Shown here one piece after another: positions 9,303 to 18,000 of a stretch of DNA of 64,000 nt (its first letter is position 1; each line of letters begins with the position of its first letter). The notes beneath the pieces were generated by a model. It was not told where the DNA came from. It saw only the letters and a list, made by a program, of their open reading frames with translations, and did not search any database. Made by a program: the position numbers and the translations under genes. This DNA comes from Candidatus Pelagibacter sp. HIMB1321. GTDB lineage: Bacteria > Pseudomonadota > Alphaproteobacteria > Pelagibacterales > Pelagibacteraceae. The stretch lies in contig NZ_LT840186.1 of assembly GCF_900177485.1 (NCBI RefSeq), positions 1,178,001-1,242,000 of the forward strand. The letters run 5' to 3'.

Positions 9303-10298
9303 TTGGATAAAAAACCATATCATCATCTGCCGGATGGATCATTCAGAAATCCTGAGGGCTCTCCAGTTCATACAAATAAAGTAAATTTTTCGTATAGATT
9401 TTTTAAAAAAAAAACTAGAGAAATAGATAGAAATGTTCCATCTGATTTTATTATTAATAAGCAAACTGTTTTAGAGAATCTCAATAAATATAAATTAGAT
9501 GATTATATTGCTTGGATTGGCCATGCCACCTATTTAATCAAATTAGGCAAGACAACTATTATTACAGATCCTGTATTTTCAAAAAATGCAGGACCCTTAA
9601 TTTTTGGTCCCAAAAGGTTTACTAAGCCAGCATTAAACTTAGATGAACTACCAAAAATAGATTTATTTTTATTAACCCACAATCACTATGATCATCAAGA
9701 CATGAGAACAATTAAAAAGTTTCCTTATAAAAATACCAAAGTTTTGGTTCCTCTTAATCTGGGAAAATATTTTACAAAAAATAATTATAAAGATGTAAAT
9801 GAATTAGATTGGTATGATTGTGTTGTTATAAATGAAAATTTAAAAGTTACTTTTTTACCAGCTGTCCATTGGTCCAAAAGAAGTTTAACAGACACTAATA
9901 AAACATTGTGGGGTAATTTTTTAATAGAATATAAAAATAAAAAAATATTATTTGCCTGTGATACTGGATATGGGAATATCTATAAAGAACTTGGAGAAAA
10001 ATTTGGTCCAGTAGATCTAACTATGATTAATATAGGTGCGTATGATTTTAAACCAATGTTTGACAAAAGTATTTATCATACAACTCCTGAAGAGGCTCTT
10101 AATGTTGCAAAAGATTTAAAAAGTAAAAAAGTATTGGGCATGCATTGGGGAACTTTTGTGCTTTCATTTGAACCTATCATGGAGCCACCGAAAAGATTTA
10201 AGGAGAATGCGGAAAATTATGGTTTTAGAAAGAATGATGTATTTACTTTTAAAATAGGTGAAGTTTCTTTGCTAAAAAAATTATTATCGTATAGTTAA
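9303..10298 (+). CDS. Metallo-beta-lactamase-fold hydrolase, NAPE-PLD/UlaG-like
   Basis: A 331-residue protein using a TTG start five bases after the preceding stop. The metal-binding THNHYDHQD (HxHxDH) near residue 121, a second histidine in PAVHWSKRS, and CDTGYGNI and GMHWGTF near the C-terminus place it in the MBL superfamily, in the branch with N-acyl-phosphatidylethanolamine phospholipase D and UlaG lactonases. The N-terminal region (HHLPDGSFRNPEGSP) is also typical of the NAPE-PLD-like branch. Whether it acts on lipids is unknown. Confidence 0.88.
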   Translation: MDKKPYHHLPDGSFRNPEGSPVHTNKVNFSYRFFKKKTREIDRNVPSDFIINKQTVLENLNKYKLDDYIAWIGHATYLIKLGKTTIITDPVFSKNAGPLIFGPKRFTKPALNLDELPKIDLFLLTHNHYDHQDMRTIKKFPYKNTKVLVPLNLGKYFTKNNYKDVNELDWYDCVVINENLKVTFLPAVHWSKRSLTDTNKTLWGNFLIEYKNKKILFACDTGYGNIYKELGEKFGPVDLTMINIGAYDFKPMFDKSIYHTTPEEALNVAKDLKSKKVLGMHWGTFVLSFEPIMEPPKRFKENAENYGFRKNDVFTFKIGEVSLLKKLLSYS

Positions 10299-11360
10299 TT
10301 AATTTTTTTCCATAAGCCACAAGCTATCACTTGCTAAAAAATAAATTTTTCCATTCGTAGGATGAATTTGAATATCTCTAATTCTTCCAATCTTGTCTTT
10401 GAAAATTATTTCCTCTTTAACATTATTAAGATCATTAAAATCTAAAGTTCTAAGAGACTGATCTTTTAAGGATGTAATAAGAGCTTTTCCATTCCATTCA
10501 CTAAATTCTTTTCCATCATAGATAGCAATTGCGCTAGCAGCAATTGATGGTACCCAATATTGAATTGCCTTTGTGAAACCTGGTTTCCACTTTGGTCCAA
10601 TCGGTATACCAGAGTAATTTTTTCCACCCCAACCTAATATTTTCCATCCATAGTTTTCACCTTTTTTTATTTCACCAAACCAATCACCACCTCTAGCCCC
10701 GTGGTTACTTGCATAAATTTTATCATCAAATTTAGAGTAAGTTAGACCTTGTGGATTACGTACTCCTATTTGATATATTTCTGGAAGCCAGTTGTCCTGA
10801 CCTTGAAATTTAGGATTATCAATTGGAATTGATCCATCCAGATTAATTCTTATTATACTGCCTGTATGATTGGTTGGATCCTGTGCTATCATTCCACCAC
10901 CTCTCTCCCCAATAGATGCATAAATTTGTTTATCTTTAATGGCTAAACGTGAACCATAGTGATAGCCAGAATTAATGTCAGGACTTGCCTGAAAAATATT
11001 TTTAAAATTAATATTTTTGTTATTAAATTCGCCTCTTGCTATAGAGGTATTTGATTTACCGGATCCTCTATCTTCAGAATATGAAACCCACACATATTGA
11101 TCTTTATAAATTACATCTAACAAACCACCCTGACCATTAACAAGAAAATTTAAATTATGGTTGATTTCATTAACTTTGCCAGTTTCAATATTAACTAATT
11201 TAAATTTTCCAATTTTTTCAGTAATAATTAACTCTTTGTTATTAACAAAAGTTGACCCCCAAGGGTCTTCAAGATCTGCAATTTTGCTTATCTGAATAGT
11301 GTTTGCAAAACAAATTGGATTAAAAAAATAAATTAGAAAAAAAAATATTACTTTTTTCAC
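10299..11360 (-). CDS. PQQ-dependent sugar dehydrogenase-like secreted beta-propeller
   Basis: A glucose/sorbosone dehydrogenase (Yli-type) six-bladed propeller, 353 residues from a GTG start at 11360, one base after the SDR stop. That start gives a clean signal peptide (KK then a Phe/Ile-rich core ending CFAN), whereas an upstream ATG at 11396 would add 12 unrelated residues inside the SDR gene. Family motifs include GGGMIAQDPTNHTG, IYQIGVRNPQGLTY, the GARGGDWFGEIKKGENYGW block and IRDIQIHPTNGKIYFL. The family oxidises aldose sugars in the periplasm with PQQ in some members, but many members have no known substrate. Confidence 0.9.
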   Translation of the reverse strand: MKKVIFFFLIYFFNPICFANTIQISKIADLEDPWGSTFVNNKELIITEKIGKFKLVNIETGKVNEINHNLNFLVNGQGGLLDVIYKDQYVWVSYSEDRGSGKSNTSIARGEFNNKNINFKNIFQASPDINSGYHYGSRLAIKDKQIYASIGERGGGMIAQDPTNHTGSIIRINLDGSIPIDNPKFQGQDNWLPEIYQIGVRNPQGLTYSKFDDKIYASNHGARGGDWFGEIKKGENYGWKILGWGGKNYSGIPIGPKWKPGFTKAIQYWVPSIAASAIAIYDGKEFSEWNGKALITSLKDQSLRTLDFNDLNNVKEEIIFKDKIGRIRDIQIHPTNGKIYFLASDSLWLMEKN

Positions 11361-11361
11361 T

Positions 11362-12072
11362 TTATGATAATTTTGATCTCCCACCATCAACTGCAATTAT
11401 TTGTCCAGTAATCCAAGAGCTTTCCTCGCTAATTAAAAATTTTGCCATTGAGGCTGAGTCTTTTCCTTCTCCCAATCTTTTTAAAGGATGAGCTTTCGCT
11501 ATTCCTTCAGCAAGAACTTTATTTTTAAGCATTGGTTCAGCTATTTTGGAATTTGTTAAGCTTGGAGCAATACAATTAACTCTTATATTTGGAGCAAACT
11601 CAGCAGCAAGTGAAACTGTCAAACCCTCAATTGCCGCCTTGGCTGAAGCTATAATTGCATGGTTAGTAAATCCTCTTTGAGCAGCAACCGTAGAAAAAAG
11701 AACTATAGAGCCTTTATTTTTTTTTAAACTTTCTTGATAGCCTTTAATTATTTCAACAGCTGAATATAAATTTAGTTTCATGCATTTATTAAAATCTTCT
11801 TCCTTCACCATCCGTAATGGTTTTAAATCAATTGAACCAACACAATAAGCAATTCCTTTTACTTCAGATACATCTGCCTTTACTTTTTCAATGAAATTAT
11901 CTTCTAAAACATCAGCCACAGTAAAAGAGCAACCCAGCTTATTAGCTATTGTGCTTACCATCTCTTCATTTCTTGCTACTAAATGGATATCATGACCCGA
12001 ACTTTTTAATTGTTCAGCTAAATTAGACCCAATAGATCCTGTTGCACCAAAAATGAGATATTTTTCTGACAT
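11362..12072 (-). CDS. SDR family oxidoreductase
   Basis: A short-chain dehydrogenase of 236 residues with the Rossmann motif GATGSIGSN at the N-terminus. At the usual active-site position SxxxY is altered: the sequence runs STVAAQRGFTNHAIIASAKAA, so the lysine (SAK) is present but the catalytic tyrosine of YxxxK is replaced by Ile/Ala (IIASAK). Serine of VLFSTVA is present. The C-terminal GQIIAVDGGRS is standard. The altered Tyr suggests changed or lost redox chemistry. It is divergent from the photolyase-related gene across 27 bp and coupled to the sugar-dehydrogenase-like gene. Confidence 0.88.
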   Translation of the reverse strand: MSEKYLIFGATGSIGSNLAEQLKSSGHDIHLVARNEEMVSTIANKLGCSFTVADVLEDNFIEKVKADVSEVKGIAYCVGSIDLKPLRMVKEEDFNKCMKLNLYSAVEIIKGYQESLKKNKGSIVLFSTVAAQRGFTNHAIIASAKAAIEGLTVSLAAEFAPNIRVNCIAPSLTNSKIAEPMLKNKVLAEGIAKAHPLKRLGEGKDSASMAKFLISEESSWITGQIIAVDGGRSKLS

Positions 12073-12099
12073 AAAAAATTTTATTAGTTATATTTAACT

Positions 12100-13590
12100 A
12101 TGAAGTTATTTTTTATACTTGGCAATCAATTATTTCCAACAAAATACATCGACCGCTTCAAAAAAGACCATACATTCTTCATGGCGGAAGACAAAGGTCT
12201 TTGTACATATGAGAAGCATCATAAGCAAAAAATTCTATTATTTTTATCTTCGATGAGGTCTTATGCAGATGAATTAAAGAAAAATAAATTTAAATTAGAT
12301 TATCTTAAAATTGAAGATAAGGATTTTAGTGAAGATTATTTAAAAAAATTAAAAAAAGTAATTACAGAAAAAAAAATTAAACAAGTATCTAGTTTTGAAA
12401 TAGAAGATAAATCTTTTGAAAACAAAATTTTTCTTTTTTTTAAAAAAGAAAAAATTGACTGGAATATTATTCAATCACCAATGTTTTTAAATTCTAGAGA
12501 AGAATTTAAAACTTATTTAGCAAAGTCAAAAAAGCCTTTTATGGCAACTTTTTATAAAGAAGTTAGAAAAAAATCAGGAATTTTAATGGGCTCTGATGGA
12601 ACTCCAATAGGTGGCAAGTGGAGCTTTGATGAGGAAAATAGAGATAAATTACCAAAGAATATATCTATACCTAAGTTTCCGAAAATTAATGAGACTAGCC
12701 ATACAAAAAAATTAAAACTATTAATTGAGAAACTATTTAAAGATCACCCGGGAAAAACAGAAAATTTTTGGTTGGCAACCGAATATAATGATGTCGTAAA
12801 ACTTCTAAATTTTTTTATCAAAGAAAAAGCAAATTTATTTGGTGACTATGAGGATGCAGTAGATCAAAAAGATAATATTCTTTTTCACAGTGCTTTAAGC
12901 CCTTACATAAACTTGGGATTGATAACTCCTGAATTTATAATTCAAAAAATTCTAGAATTTCACAAAAAAAATAAAATCAGAATGAATTCACTGGAAGGTT
13001 ATATTCGTCAGGTAATTGGCTGGAGAGAATTTATGCGAGGAATATATCAGAGTTATTCTAAAGAAATGGAAACAAGAAACTTTTTTAAACAAAATAGAAA
13101 AATGAAAAACTCTTGGTATGAAGGCAATACAGGTTTGCCACCATTAGACCATGCAATTAAAAATGCTATTAATTATGGATGGTCTCATCACATAGAGAGA
13201 TTAATGATTTTATCAAATATTATGAACTTATGTGAGATCAAACCTACAATTGTTTATAAATGGTTTATGGAAATGTTTGTGGACTCATCAGACTGGGTAA
13301 TGGTTCCAAATGTATATGGGATGGGATTATTTAGCGATGGAGGAATATTTGCAACGAAACCTTACGTCTGTGGTTCTGCATATTTTATGAAAATGATGGA
13401 TTTCAAAAAAGGTGAATGGTGCAATACAATGGATGGGCTTTATTGGAGATTTATAGATCGAAACAGAAAGTTTTTTTTAACCAATCCAAGATTGTCAATG
13501 ATGGTAAGAATTTTTGATAAAATGAAAAATGAGAGAAAAAAACTGATTCTTTCAGAGGCAGACAAATTTATAAAAAAAAATACTATTTAA
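12100..13590 (+). CDS. Cryptochrome/photolyase-related protein (DPRP family)
   Basis: A 496-residue flavoprotein of the bacterial cryptochrome and (6-4) photolyase-related family. The N-terminal domain starts FFILGNQLFP; the FAD domain has GWREFMRGIY (307-316), NYGWSHHIERLMILSN (358-373), DSSDWVMVPNVYGMGLFSDGG and DGLYWRFIDRNR. Family members such as PhrB hold a [4Fe-4S] cluster with four cysteines. Here C378, C424 and C441 are visible, but the CxxC pair expected before DGLYW is missing (MKMMDFKKGEWC), so a cluster looks unlikely. It probably repairs UV lesions or senses light. It heads a tight operon with cidA-like, lrgB-like and DUF2256 genes. Confidence 0.93.
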   Translation: MKLFFILGNQLFPTKYIDRFKKDHTFFMAEDKGLCTYEKHHKQKILLFLSSMRSYADELKKNKFKLDYLKIEDKDFSEDYLKKLKKVITEKKIKQVSSFEIEDKSFENKIFLFFKKEKIDWNIIQSPMFLNSREEFKTYLAKSKKPFMATFYKEVRKKSGILMGSDGTPIGGKWSFDEENRDKLPKNISIPKFPKINETSHTKKLKLLIEKLFKDHPGKTENFWLATEYNDVVKLLNFFIKEKANLFGDYEDAVDQKDNILFHSALSPYINLGLITPEFIIQKILEFHKKNKIRMNSLEGYIRQVIGWREFMRGIYQSYSKEMETRNFFKQNRKMKNSWYEGNTGLPPLDHAIKNAINYGWSHHIERLMILSNIMNLCEIKPTIVYKWFMEMFVDSSDWVMVPNVYGMGLFSDGGIFATKPYVCGSAYFMKMMDFKKGEWCNTMDGLYWRFIDRNRKFFLTNPRLSMMVRIFDKMKNERKKLILSEADKFIKKNTI

Positions 13591-13971
13591 ATGTTAAGAA
13601 GTTTATTCATAATATTTTTTTTTCAGCTTTTAGGTGAAGCAATTCAGAAATTTTTTGAAATTAATATTCCAGGACCAGTAATAGGTTTAGTACTACTTTT
13701 GTTAGTATTCATATTTTTTTTAAAATCTTCCTCACAATTTAAGAAAATAAAAAAAGATATTTCTAATACTAGTCATCAAATTATAAATTATTTATCACTA
13801 TTATTTGTTCCAATTGGTGTTGGTGTAGTTATGCATATTAATTATCTTGGAGATAATTTATTTAAGATATTAGCAATTATTATAATAGGAACTTTAGCAA
13901 CATTAGTTTTCACAGCATTTGTTATGGAAAAAATAATTAACTCAGAGAAAAATAATGTCAAAAGAAGATAA
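13591..13971 (+). CDS. CidA/LrgA family membrane protein
   Basis: A 126-residue protein with about four membrane helices. The segment FEINIPGPVIGLVLLLLVFI (about 22-42) is the CidA/LrgA signature. The start is the codon directly after the photolyase stop, and the 3' end overlaps the LrgB-like gene by 17 bases. Family members were described as holin-like; more recent work on plant and bacterial homologues points to glycolate/pyruvate-type export, which is notable given the glycolate operon in this window. Confidence 0.9.
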   Translation: MLRSLFIIFFFQLLGEAIQKFFEINIPGPVIGLVLLLLVFIFFLKSSSQFKKIKKDISNTSHQIINYLSLLFVPIGVGVVMHINYLGDNLFKILAIIIIGTLATLVFTAFVMEKIINSEKNNVKRR

Positions 13972-14680
13972 GCTCTATAAAATTTGGGTCTATTTACAGG
14001 CAGAGCCTTTATTTTGGATTACACTTACACTTGGTGCTTTTTTAGTTGGGGATTACTTATATAAAAAATCAAAGCTTAATCCTTTAGTAAATCCAGTTGC
14101 AATCAGCATCTTAATTGTTTCAACTGTTTTATTTACTCTGGACGTATCATATGATAGGTATTTTAATGGAGCAAAATTTATTCATTTCATGCTTGGACCT
14201 GCAACAGTTGCTTTAGCAATACCTATTTATGAAAAAAAAGATTTAATTTTTAAAGAAATTAAACCAATTATATTTTCTATATTGTTCGCAATTCCTTTTG
14301 CAATTTTAATCACTTATTATTTAGCAAGTTTTTTTAATCTGGATAAAGAAATAATCTTAACAATGATCCCAAGAAATGTTACTGCCCCAATTGCAATGGG
14401 TATTGCAGAATTAATAGGTGGAATACCTTCACTTACAGCAATAATTACTATCATAACTGGTATAGTAGGAGCATCTCTTGGAACTTTTGCTTTAAATATA
14501 TTTAAGATAAAAGACATGAGCGCTAGAGGTTTTGGTTTCGGAGTAGCAAGTCACGGAATAGGAACAGCAAGAGCAATGAGTAAAAATAAAACAGCAGGGG
14601 TATTTGCTGCACTTGCTATGGGTTTAAGTGGAATAGCCACATCTATTTTTGTAATAATAATTTTAAAAATAATAATTTAA
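13955..14680 (+). CDS. LrgB/CidB family membrane protein
   Basis: A 241-residue protein with about seven helices. The core motifs MLGPATVALAIPIYE (about 69-83), RNVTAPIAMGIAELIGGIPS and GFGVASHGIGTARAMS are the conserved LrgB blocks. It works with the CidA/LrgA-like protein encoded upstream and overlapping it. In plants the fused homologue PLGG1 exports glycolate and glycerate from plastids; a similar substrate here is only an inference. Confidence 0.92.
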   Translation: MSKEDKLYKIWVYLQAEPLFWITLTLGAFLVGDYLYKKSKLNPLVNPVAISILIVSTVLFTLDVSYDRYFNGAKFIHFMLGPATVALAIPIYEKKDLIFKEIKPIIFSILFAIPFAILITYYLASFFNLDKEIILTMIPRNVTAPIAMGIAELIGGIPSLTAIITIITGIVGASLGTFALNIFKIKDMSARGFGFGVASHGIGTARAMSKNKTAGVFAALAMGLSGIATSIFVIIILKIII

Positions 14681-14682
14681 AA

Positions 14683-15012
14683 ATGTATATTTCGATTACA
14701 GGTATAAAATACAAAGGTCTGTATAAAACTTTTAGATTTTGGTATTATACTATTCCAAGTTTTGTTTCTGCTAGAAAAGCTAAAGGAAATATCTTTTGTG
14801 ACCAAAAAAAAATAGGAGAATATCATCATACTTTAACTGCCTGGGAAAATAAGGAAATGATGATGAATTATATTAGAAGTAAATTTCATTTAAAGGCTAT
14901 GAAAAATTTTCAATCAATTGGCACTGGCTCAACATTTGGATTTGAAGGAAATGAAATTCCAAATTGGAATGAGGCTTTAAAAATTTGGAAAGATAATTTT
15001 AAAGAAGTTTAA
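14683..15012 (+). CDS. Small protein of possible dimeric alpha/beta-barrel (monooxygenase-like) fold
   Basis: A 109-residue protein that starts two bases after the LrgB-like stop. The pattern of an initial beta strand (YISITGIKY), a basic helix, then YHHTLTAWENKEMMMNYIRSK and HLKAMKNF resembles DUF3291 and antibiotic-biosynthesis-monooxygenase-like families, which use a ferredoxin-like fold. No catalytic residue can be named. It is embedded in the photolyase operon, just before the DUF2256 gene. Confidence 0.65.
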   Translation: MYISITGIKYKGLYKTFRFWYYTIPSFVSARKAKGNIFCDQKKIGEYHHTLTAWENKEMMMNYIRSKFHLKAMKNFQSIGTGSTFGFEGNEIPNWNEALKIWKDNFKEV

Positions 15013-15013
15013 T

Positions 15014-15139
15014 TTGAAAAAACAACATTTACCCTCAAAAATTTGCCCAACTTGTAAACGACCTTTTGTATGGCGTAAAAAATGGAGATTAAACTGGGAA
15101 AAAGTAAAATACTGTTCCAAGAAATGTTCTGGTAAATGA
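15014..15139 (+). CDS. DUF2256 zinc-ribbon-like small protein
   Basis: A 41-residue protein with a TTG start one base after the preceding stop. It contains two paired-cysteine motifs, CPTCKRPFVWRKKW and CSKKC, the DUF2256 signature (CxxC ... CxxxC), and is strongly basic. DUF2256 genes are commonly found next to photolyase/cryptochrome genes, matching this operon. It probably binds a zinc ion; the function is unknown. Too short and non-ATG-started to be found by simple gene callers. Confidence 0.85.
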   Translation: MKKQHLPSKICPTCKRPFVWRKKWRLNWEKVKYCSKKCSGK

Positions 15140-15158
15140 TTATAATGACTTAATAGTC

Positions 15159-16298
15159 TTAATTTATAGATGAAATAATTTTCGGAATATAATTTTTAAA
15201 ATTAAAAAACCCTTTATTACAATATTGCCAAGCCAATTGATCTAACTTTCTAAAAAAAAATGGAATTTTGAGATTGTTTAAATTTAGATAGTCTAAGCTT
15301 TCTCCAACATTAGGATATAATGCAAAGCAATTATTAATATTTTTGACTTCAGTTATATCGATAATTTCACAGTTAATTGATTTATCCTTTAATCTTCTTC
15401 TTTGATCTTCTATTAAGTCAGACTTAAACTTTGAGAGCTTATCACTTAATTTTATAGATCTCTGTTCATTTTTGTTAAAGACTAAATAAATTTTTTCAAT
15501 GTTATCTTTTTTAATATTATTAATTTCATAAGATAAATTATTCTCAAATATTAAAAGATTTTTTTCTTCAATATTTGTTGGATTATTAAATTCTCTTTTA
15601 TTTAATGGATATAATTTTTCAGAAATTTTAGGTGGTGCATTTTCATTTAGTTTGATGTTTTCGAACCTATTATTTGTAAATTTTTTGATGTTCCATTCAC
15701 TTGCAAGATAATGTTTACCTTGTGTTTGAATACCAGCTACCCACCTCCAGCCAAGAGTGTTTGATGCAGAGTCGCCATCATAAAGATGTTTCATAAAAAA
15801 TTCTGCACCTAATTGCCAAGGTAAATCTAGCGTAAATATCCAAATACTTGCAAACCACATTCTAGTATGATTATGAAGGTAATTATTTTCTTTTAGTTCA
15901 ATTACCCATTGGTTAAAGCAATCAATGTTAGTTTTACCATCAATAGCATTTAAATAAGTTTTATTTTCATTGTAATCATTTTTAATTTTTTTTAATTCTA
16001 CTAAGTAATCTGTCCAAACATTCGGTCTTAGCTCTAGCCAACCTTTCCAATAAACTCTCCAAAGAACTTCTTGAATAAATTTTTCTATTTTAGAAAAAGG
16101 AAATTTTTTTAATGATTTTTCAATTACCTCTAATTCATTAATCACTCCATGAGTAATATAAGGAGATAAGCAAGAAATATTTGATCTGTTAGAAGGCCCA
16201 AAATCAAAATTTCTTAATTTTGAGTATTCAGCAAGATTATTTTCAATAAAATTATTAAGATGGTTAAGTGCTTCAATTCGAGAAGGATTAAAATTCAT
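15159..16298 (-). CDS. Photolyase-like FAD-binding domain protein with extra C-terminal domain
   Basis: A 379-residue protein. Residues 1 to about 220 match the photolyase/cryptochrome FAD-binding domain: SPYITHGVI, EVLWRVYWKGWLE, NYLHNHTRMWFASIWIF and the YDGDSASNTLGWRWVAGIQ block, with GKHYLASEWNI following. The usual N-terminal antenna domain is absent. Instead a C-terminal region of about 135 residues alternates strands and helices (IEKIYLVFNKN, INCEIIDITEV, FALYPNVGE), possibly a Rossmann-like domain and conceivably the missing domain relocated. It follows argG by seven bases on the minus strand and converges with the photolyase/DUF2256 operon. Confidence 0.87.
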   Translation of the reverse strand: MNFNPSRIEALNHLNNFIENNLAEYSKLRNFDFGPSNRSNISCLSPYITHGVINELEVIEKSLKKFPFSKIEKFIQEVLWRVYWKGWLELRPNVWTDYLVELKKIKNDYNENKTYLNAIDGKTNIDCFNQWVIELKENNYLHNHTRMWFASIWIFTLDLPWQLGAEFFMKHLYDGDSASNTLGWRWVAGIQTQGKHYLASEWNIKKFTNNRFENIKLNENAPPKISEKLYPLNKREFNNPTNIEEKNLLIFENNLSYEINNIKKDNIEKIYLVFNKNEQRSIKLSDKLSKFKSDLIEDQRRRLKDKSINCEIIDITEVKNINNCFALYPNVGESLDYLNLNNLKIPFFFRKLDQLAWQYCNKGFFNFKNYIPKIISSIN

Positions 16299-16305
16299 TA
16301 ATGAA

Positions 16306-17490
16306 TTATTTTAATTTTTTTTTATGAAAATTAATAAATTTTTCTACATTTGCTTTATTGAAAGTTTTATTTTCCTCAAAAGAAACTTTTTTCATAGAAT
16401 ATGCATTGCTTTTTGTAATTCTTGAATGAATAATTATATTTCCTTTATAAAGTTTTAATTTAACAGAGCCGTTGACCTTATTTCTTTTAAGATCTACTAT
16501 TTTTTGTAACCTAAATCTTTCTTTTGAAAACCAATAACCATTGTAAATTAATTCTGCATATCTAGGCATAACATTATCTTTTTTATGCATTGTTTCTTTA
16601 TCAAGTGTTACAGATTCTATTGCTCGGTGAGCATGAATTAAAAGAGTTCCTCCGGGTGTTTCATAAACTCCTCTTGATTTTATCCCAATAAATCTATTTT
16701 CAACCAGATCCACCCTGCCAATTCCATTTTTGCCAGCTAATTCATTAAGTTTTTCTAAAAGTTTTGATGGAGTGATTTTTTTTCCATTTATTCCTACAGG
16801 GTCACCATTTTTAAAATTTATAGTTACAAAACTCGGTTTGTTTGGAGCTTTTTCAGGCGAGGTTGTTCTTTGAAAAATAAATTCTGGAGCTGAGTTTTTA
16901 GGGTTTTCTAAAACCTTGCCTTCTGTTGAGGTGTGAAACAAATTATCATCAACAGAAAAAGGAGGTGCTCCTTTTTTATCCTTAGGAATTTCTATCCCAT
17001 GTTTTTTTGCATAATTTATCAAATCTGTTCTAGATTTTAATTTCCAAATTCGCCAAGGAGCAATAACTTTTATTTTTGGACCAAAGTAATGGTATCCTAA
17101 TTCAAATCTTACTTGATCATTTCCTTTACCAGTCGCCCCATGGGATACAGCAAATGCTTTAAATTTTTTTGCAACTCGGATTTGATCTTTTGCAATTAGT
17201 GGTCGAGCTATAGAAGTACCAAGTAAATATACGCCCTCATAAATAGCATGACCTCTAATCATTGGATAGACATAATTTTTAACAAATTCATTTTTTAAAT
17301 CTTGAATGATAATATTTTTTACACCAAATTTTTTAGCGTTACGGAATATTTTTTTTCTATCTATTTCCTGACCAACGTCTGCGGTGTAACAAATGATTTC
17401 AGCTTGATAATTCTCTTGAAGCCATTTCAAAATAATAGATGTGTCTAAGCCACCTGAGTAAGCTAAAACAATTTTTTTTTTGGATTTCAT
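16306..17490 (-). CDS. argG: Argininosuccinate synthase
   Basis: Joins citrulline and aspartate with ATP to give argininosuccinate in arginine synthesis. The 394-residue length is normal. Motifs: the N-type PP-loop LAYSGGLDTSIILKWL (9-24), YLLGTSIARPLIAK, VSHGATGKGNDQVRFELG, and the C-terminal YWFSKERF. The upstream IalB-like gene is three bases away and the photolyase-like gene seven bases downstream, giving a mixed-function operon. Confidence 0.97.
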   Translation of the reverse strand: MKSKKKIVLAYSGGLDTSIILKWLQENYQAEIICYTADVGQEIDRKKIFRNAKKFGVKNIIIQDLKNEFVKNYVYPMIRGHAIYEGVYLLGTSIARPLIAKDQIRVAKKFKAFAVSHGATGKGNDQVRFELGYHYFGPKIKVIAPWRIWKLKSRTDLINYAKKHGIEIPKDKKGAPPFSVDDNLFHTSTEGKVLENPKNSAPEFIFQRTTSPEKAPNKPSFVTINFKNGDPVGINGKKITPSKLLEKLNELAGKNGIGRVDLVENRFIGIKSRGVYETPGGTLLIHAHRAIESVTLDKETMHKKDNVMPRYAELIYNGYWFSKERFRLQKIVDLKRNKVNGSVKLKLYKGNIIIHSRITKSNAYSMKKVSFEENKTFNKANVEKFINFHKKKLK

Positions 17491-17493
17491 TAA

Positions 17494-18000
17494 TTAACTG
17501 CAGGCAGTTTTTGCAGCATTATAAGCTTTGGTAAAGCCAAGTAGAGAATAGTGATCAATAGTTTGAGATCCTTTTTGATTGTAACCTGTAATCATAATTC
17601 TAGATCCTTTTTTCATCACATTAACCATTTTTTTTTCAATTTTATTATCTGCAATCCAAGCAAAACCTTGTTGAACGATATCAAATTTAATTTTGTTTTT
17701 CCCTGAAGTTGCTGTTACCGAATTATTTTGATTAAATTCATATCCAGGACTAGCACTTATTTCATCAGTAATTTTTTCACCCGGTCTAAAAGTTACAAAT
17801 AATCTTGCATCTCTTTTATTAGATTTTGGTGCTTGTAAAACTGGTGATGATTGAGCAAAACAAACAGTTCCAGTTGGCTCAACTAAAACCATAGTTTGCC
17901 AATCTTTGTATTTTCCAATTTGTTTTAATTCTTCTGCATTTACAGCCGTAAAGCTAAACAATAATAATAAGGTTATAGAATTTAATAGTTTTTTAATCAT
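17494..18000 (-). CDS. IalB (invasion-associated locus B) family exported protein
   Basis: A secreted protein of 168 residues from the ATG at 18000, which overlaps the aldo/keto reductase stop as ATGA; an ATG two codons earlier is also possible. The signal peptide is KKLLNSITLLLLFSFTAVNA. The mature part has the family features WQTMV followed by CFAQSSP, then VTFRPG, GYEF, AWIAD, MKKGSRIMITGYNQKGSQT and a final cysteine, probably in a disulphide with the first. IalB proteins are widespread in alphaproteobacteria; their function outside Bartonella invasion is unknown. Confidence 0.88.
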   Translation of the reverse strand: MIKKLLNSITLLLLFSFTAVNAEELKQIGKYKDWQTMVLVEPTGTVCFAQSSPVLQAPKSNKRDARLFVTFRPGEKITDEISASPGYEFNQNNSVTATSGKNKIKFDIVQQGFAWIADNKIEKKMVNVMKKGSRIMITGYNQKGSQTIDHYSLLGFTKAYNAAKTACS

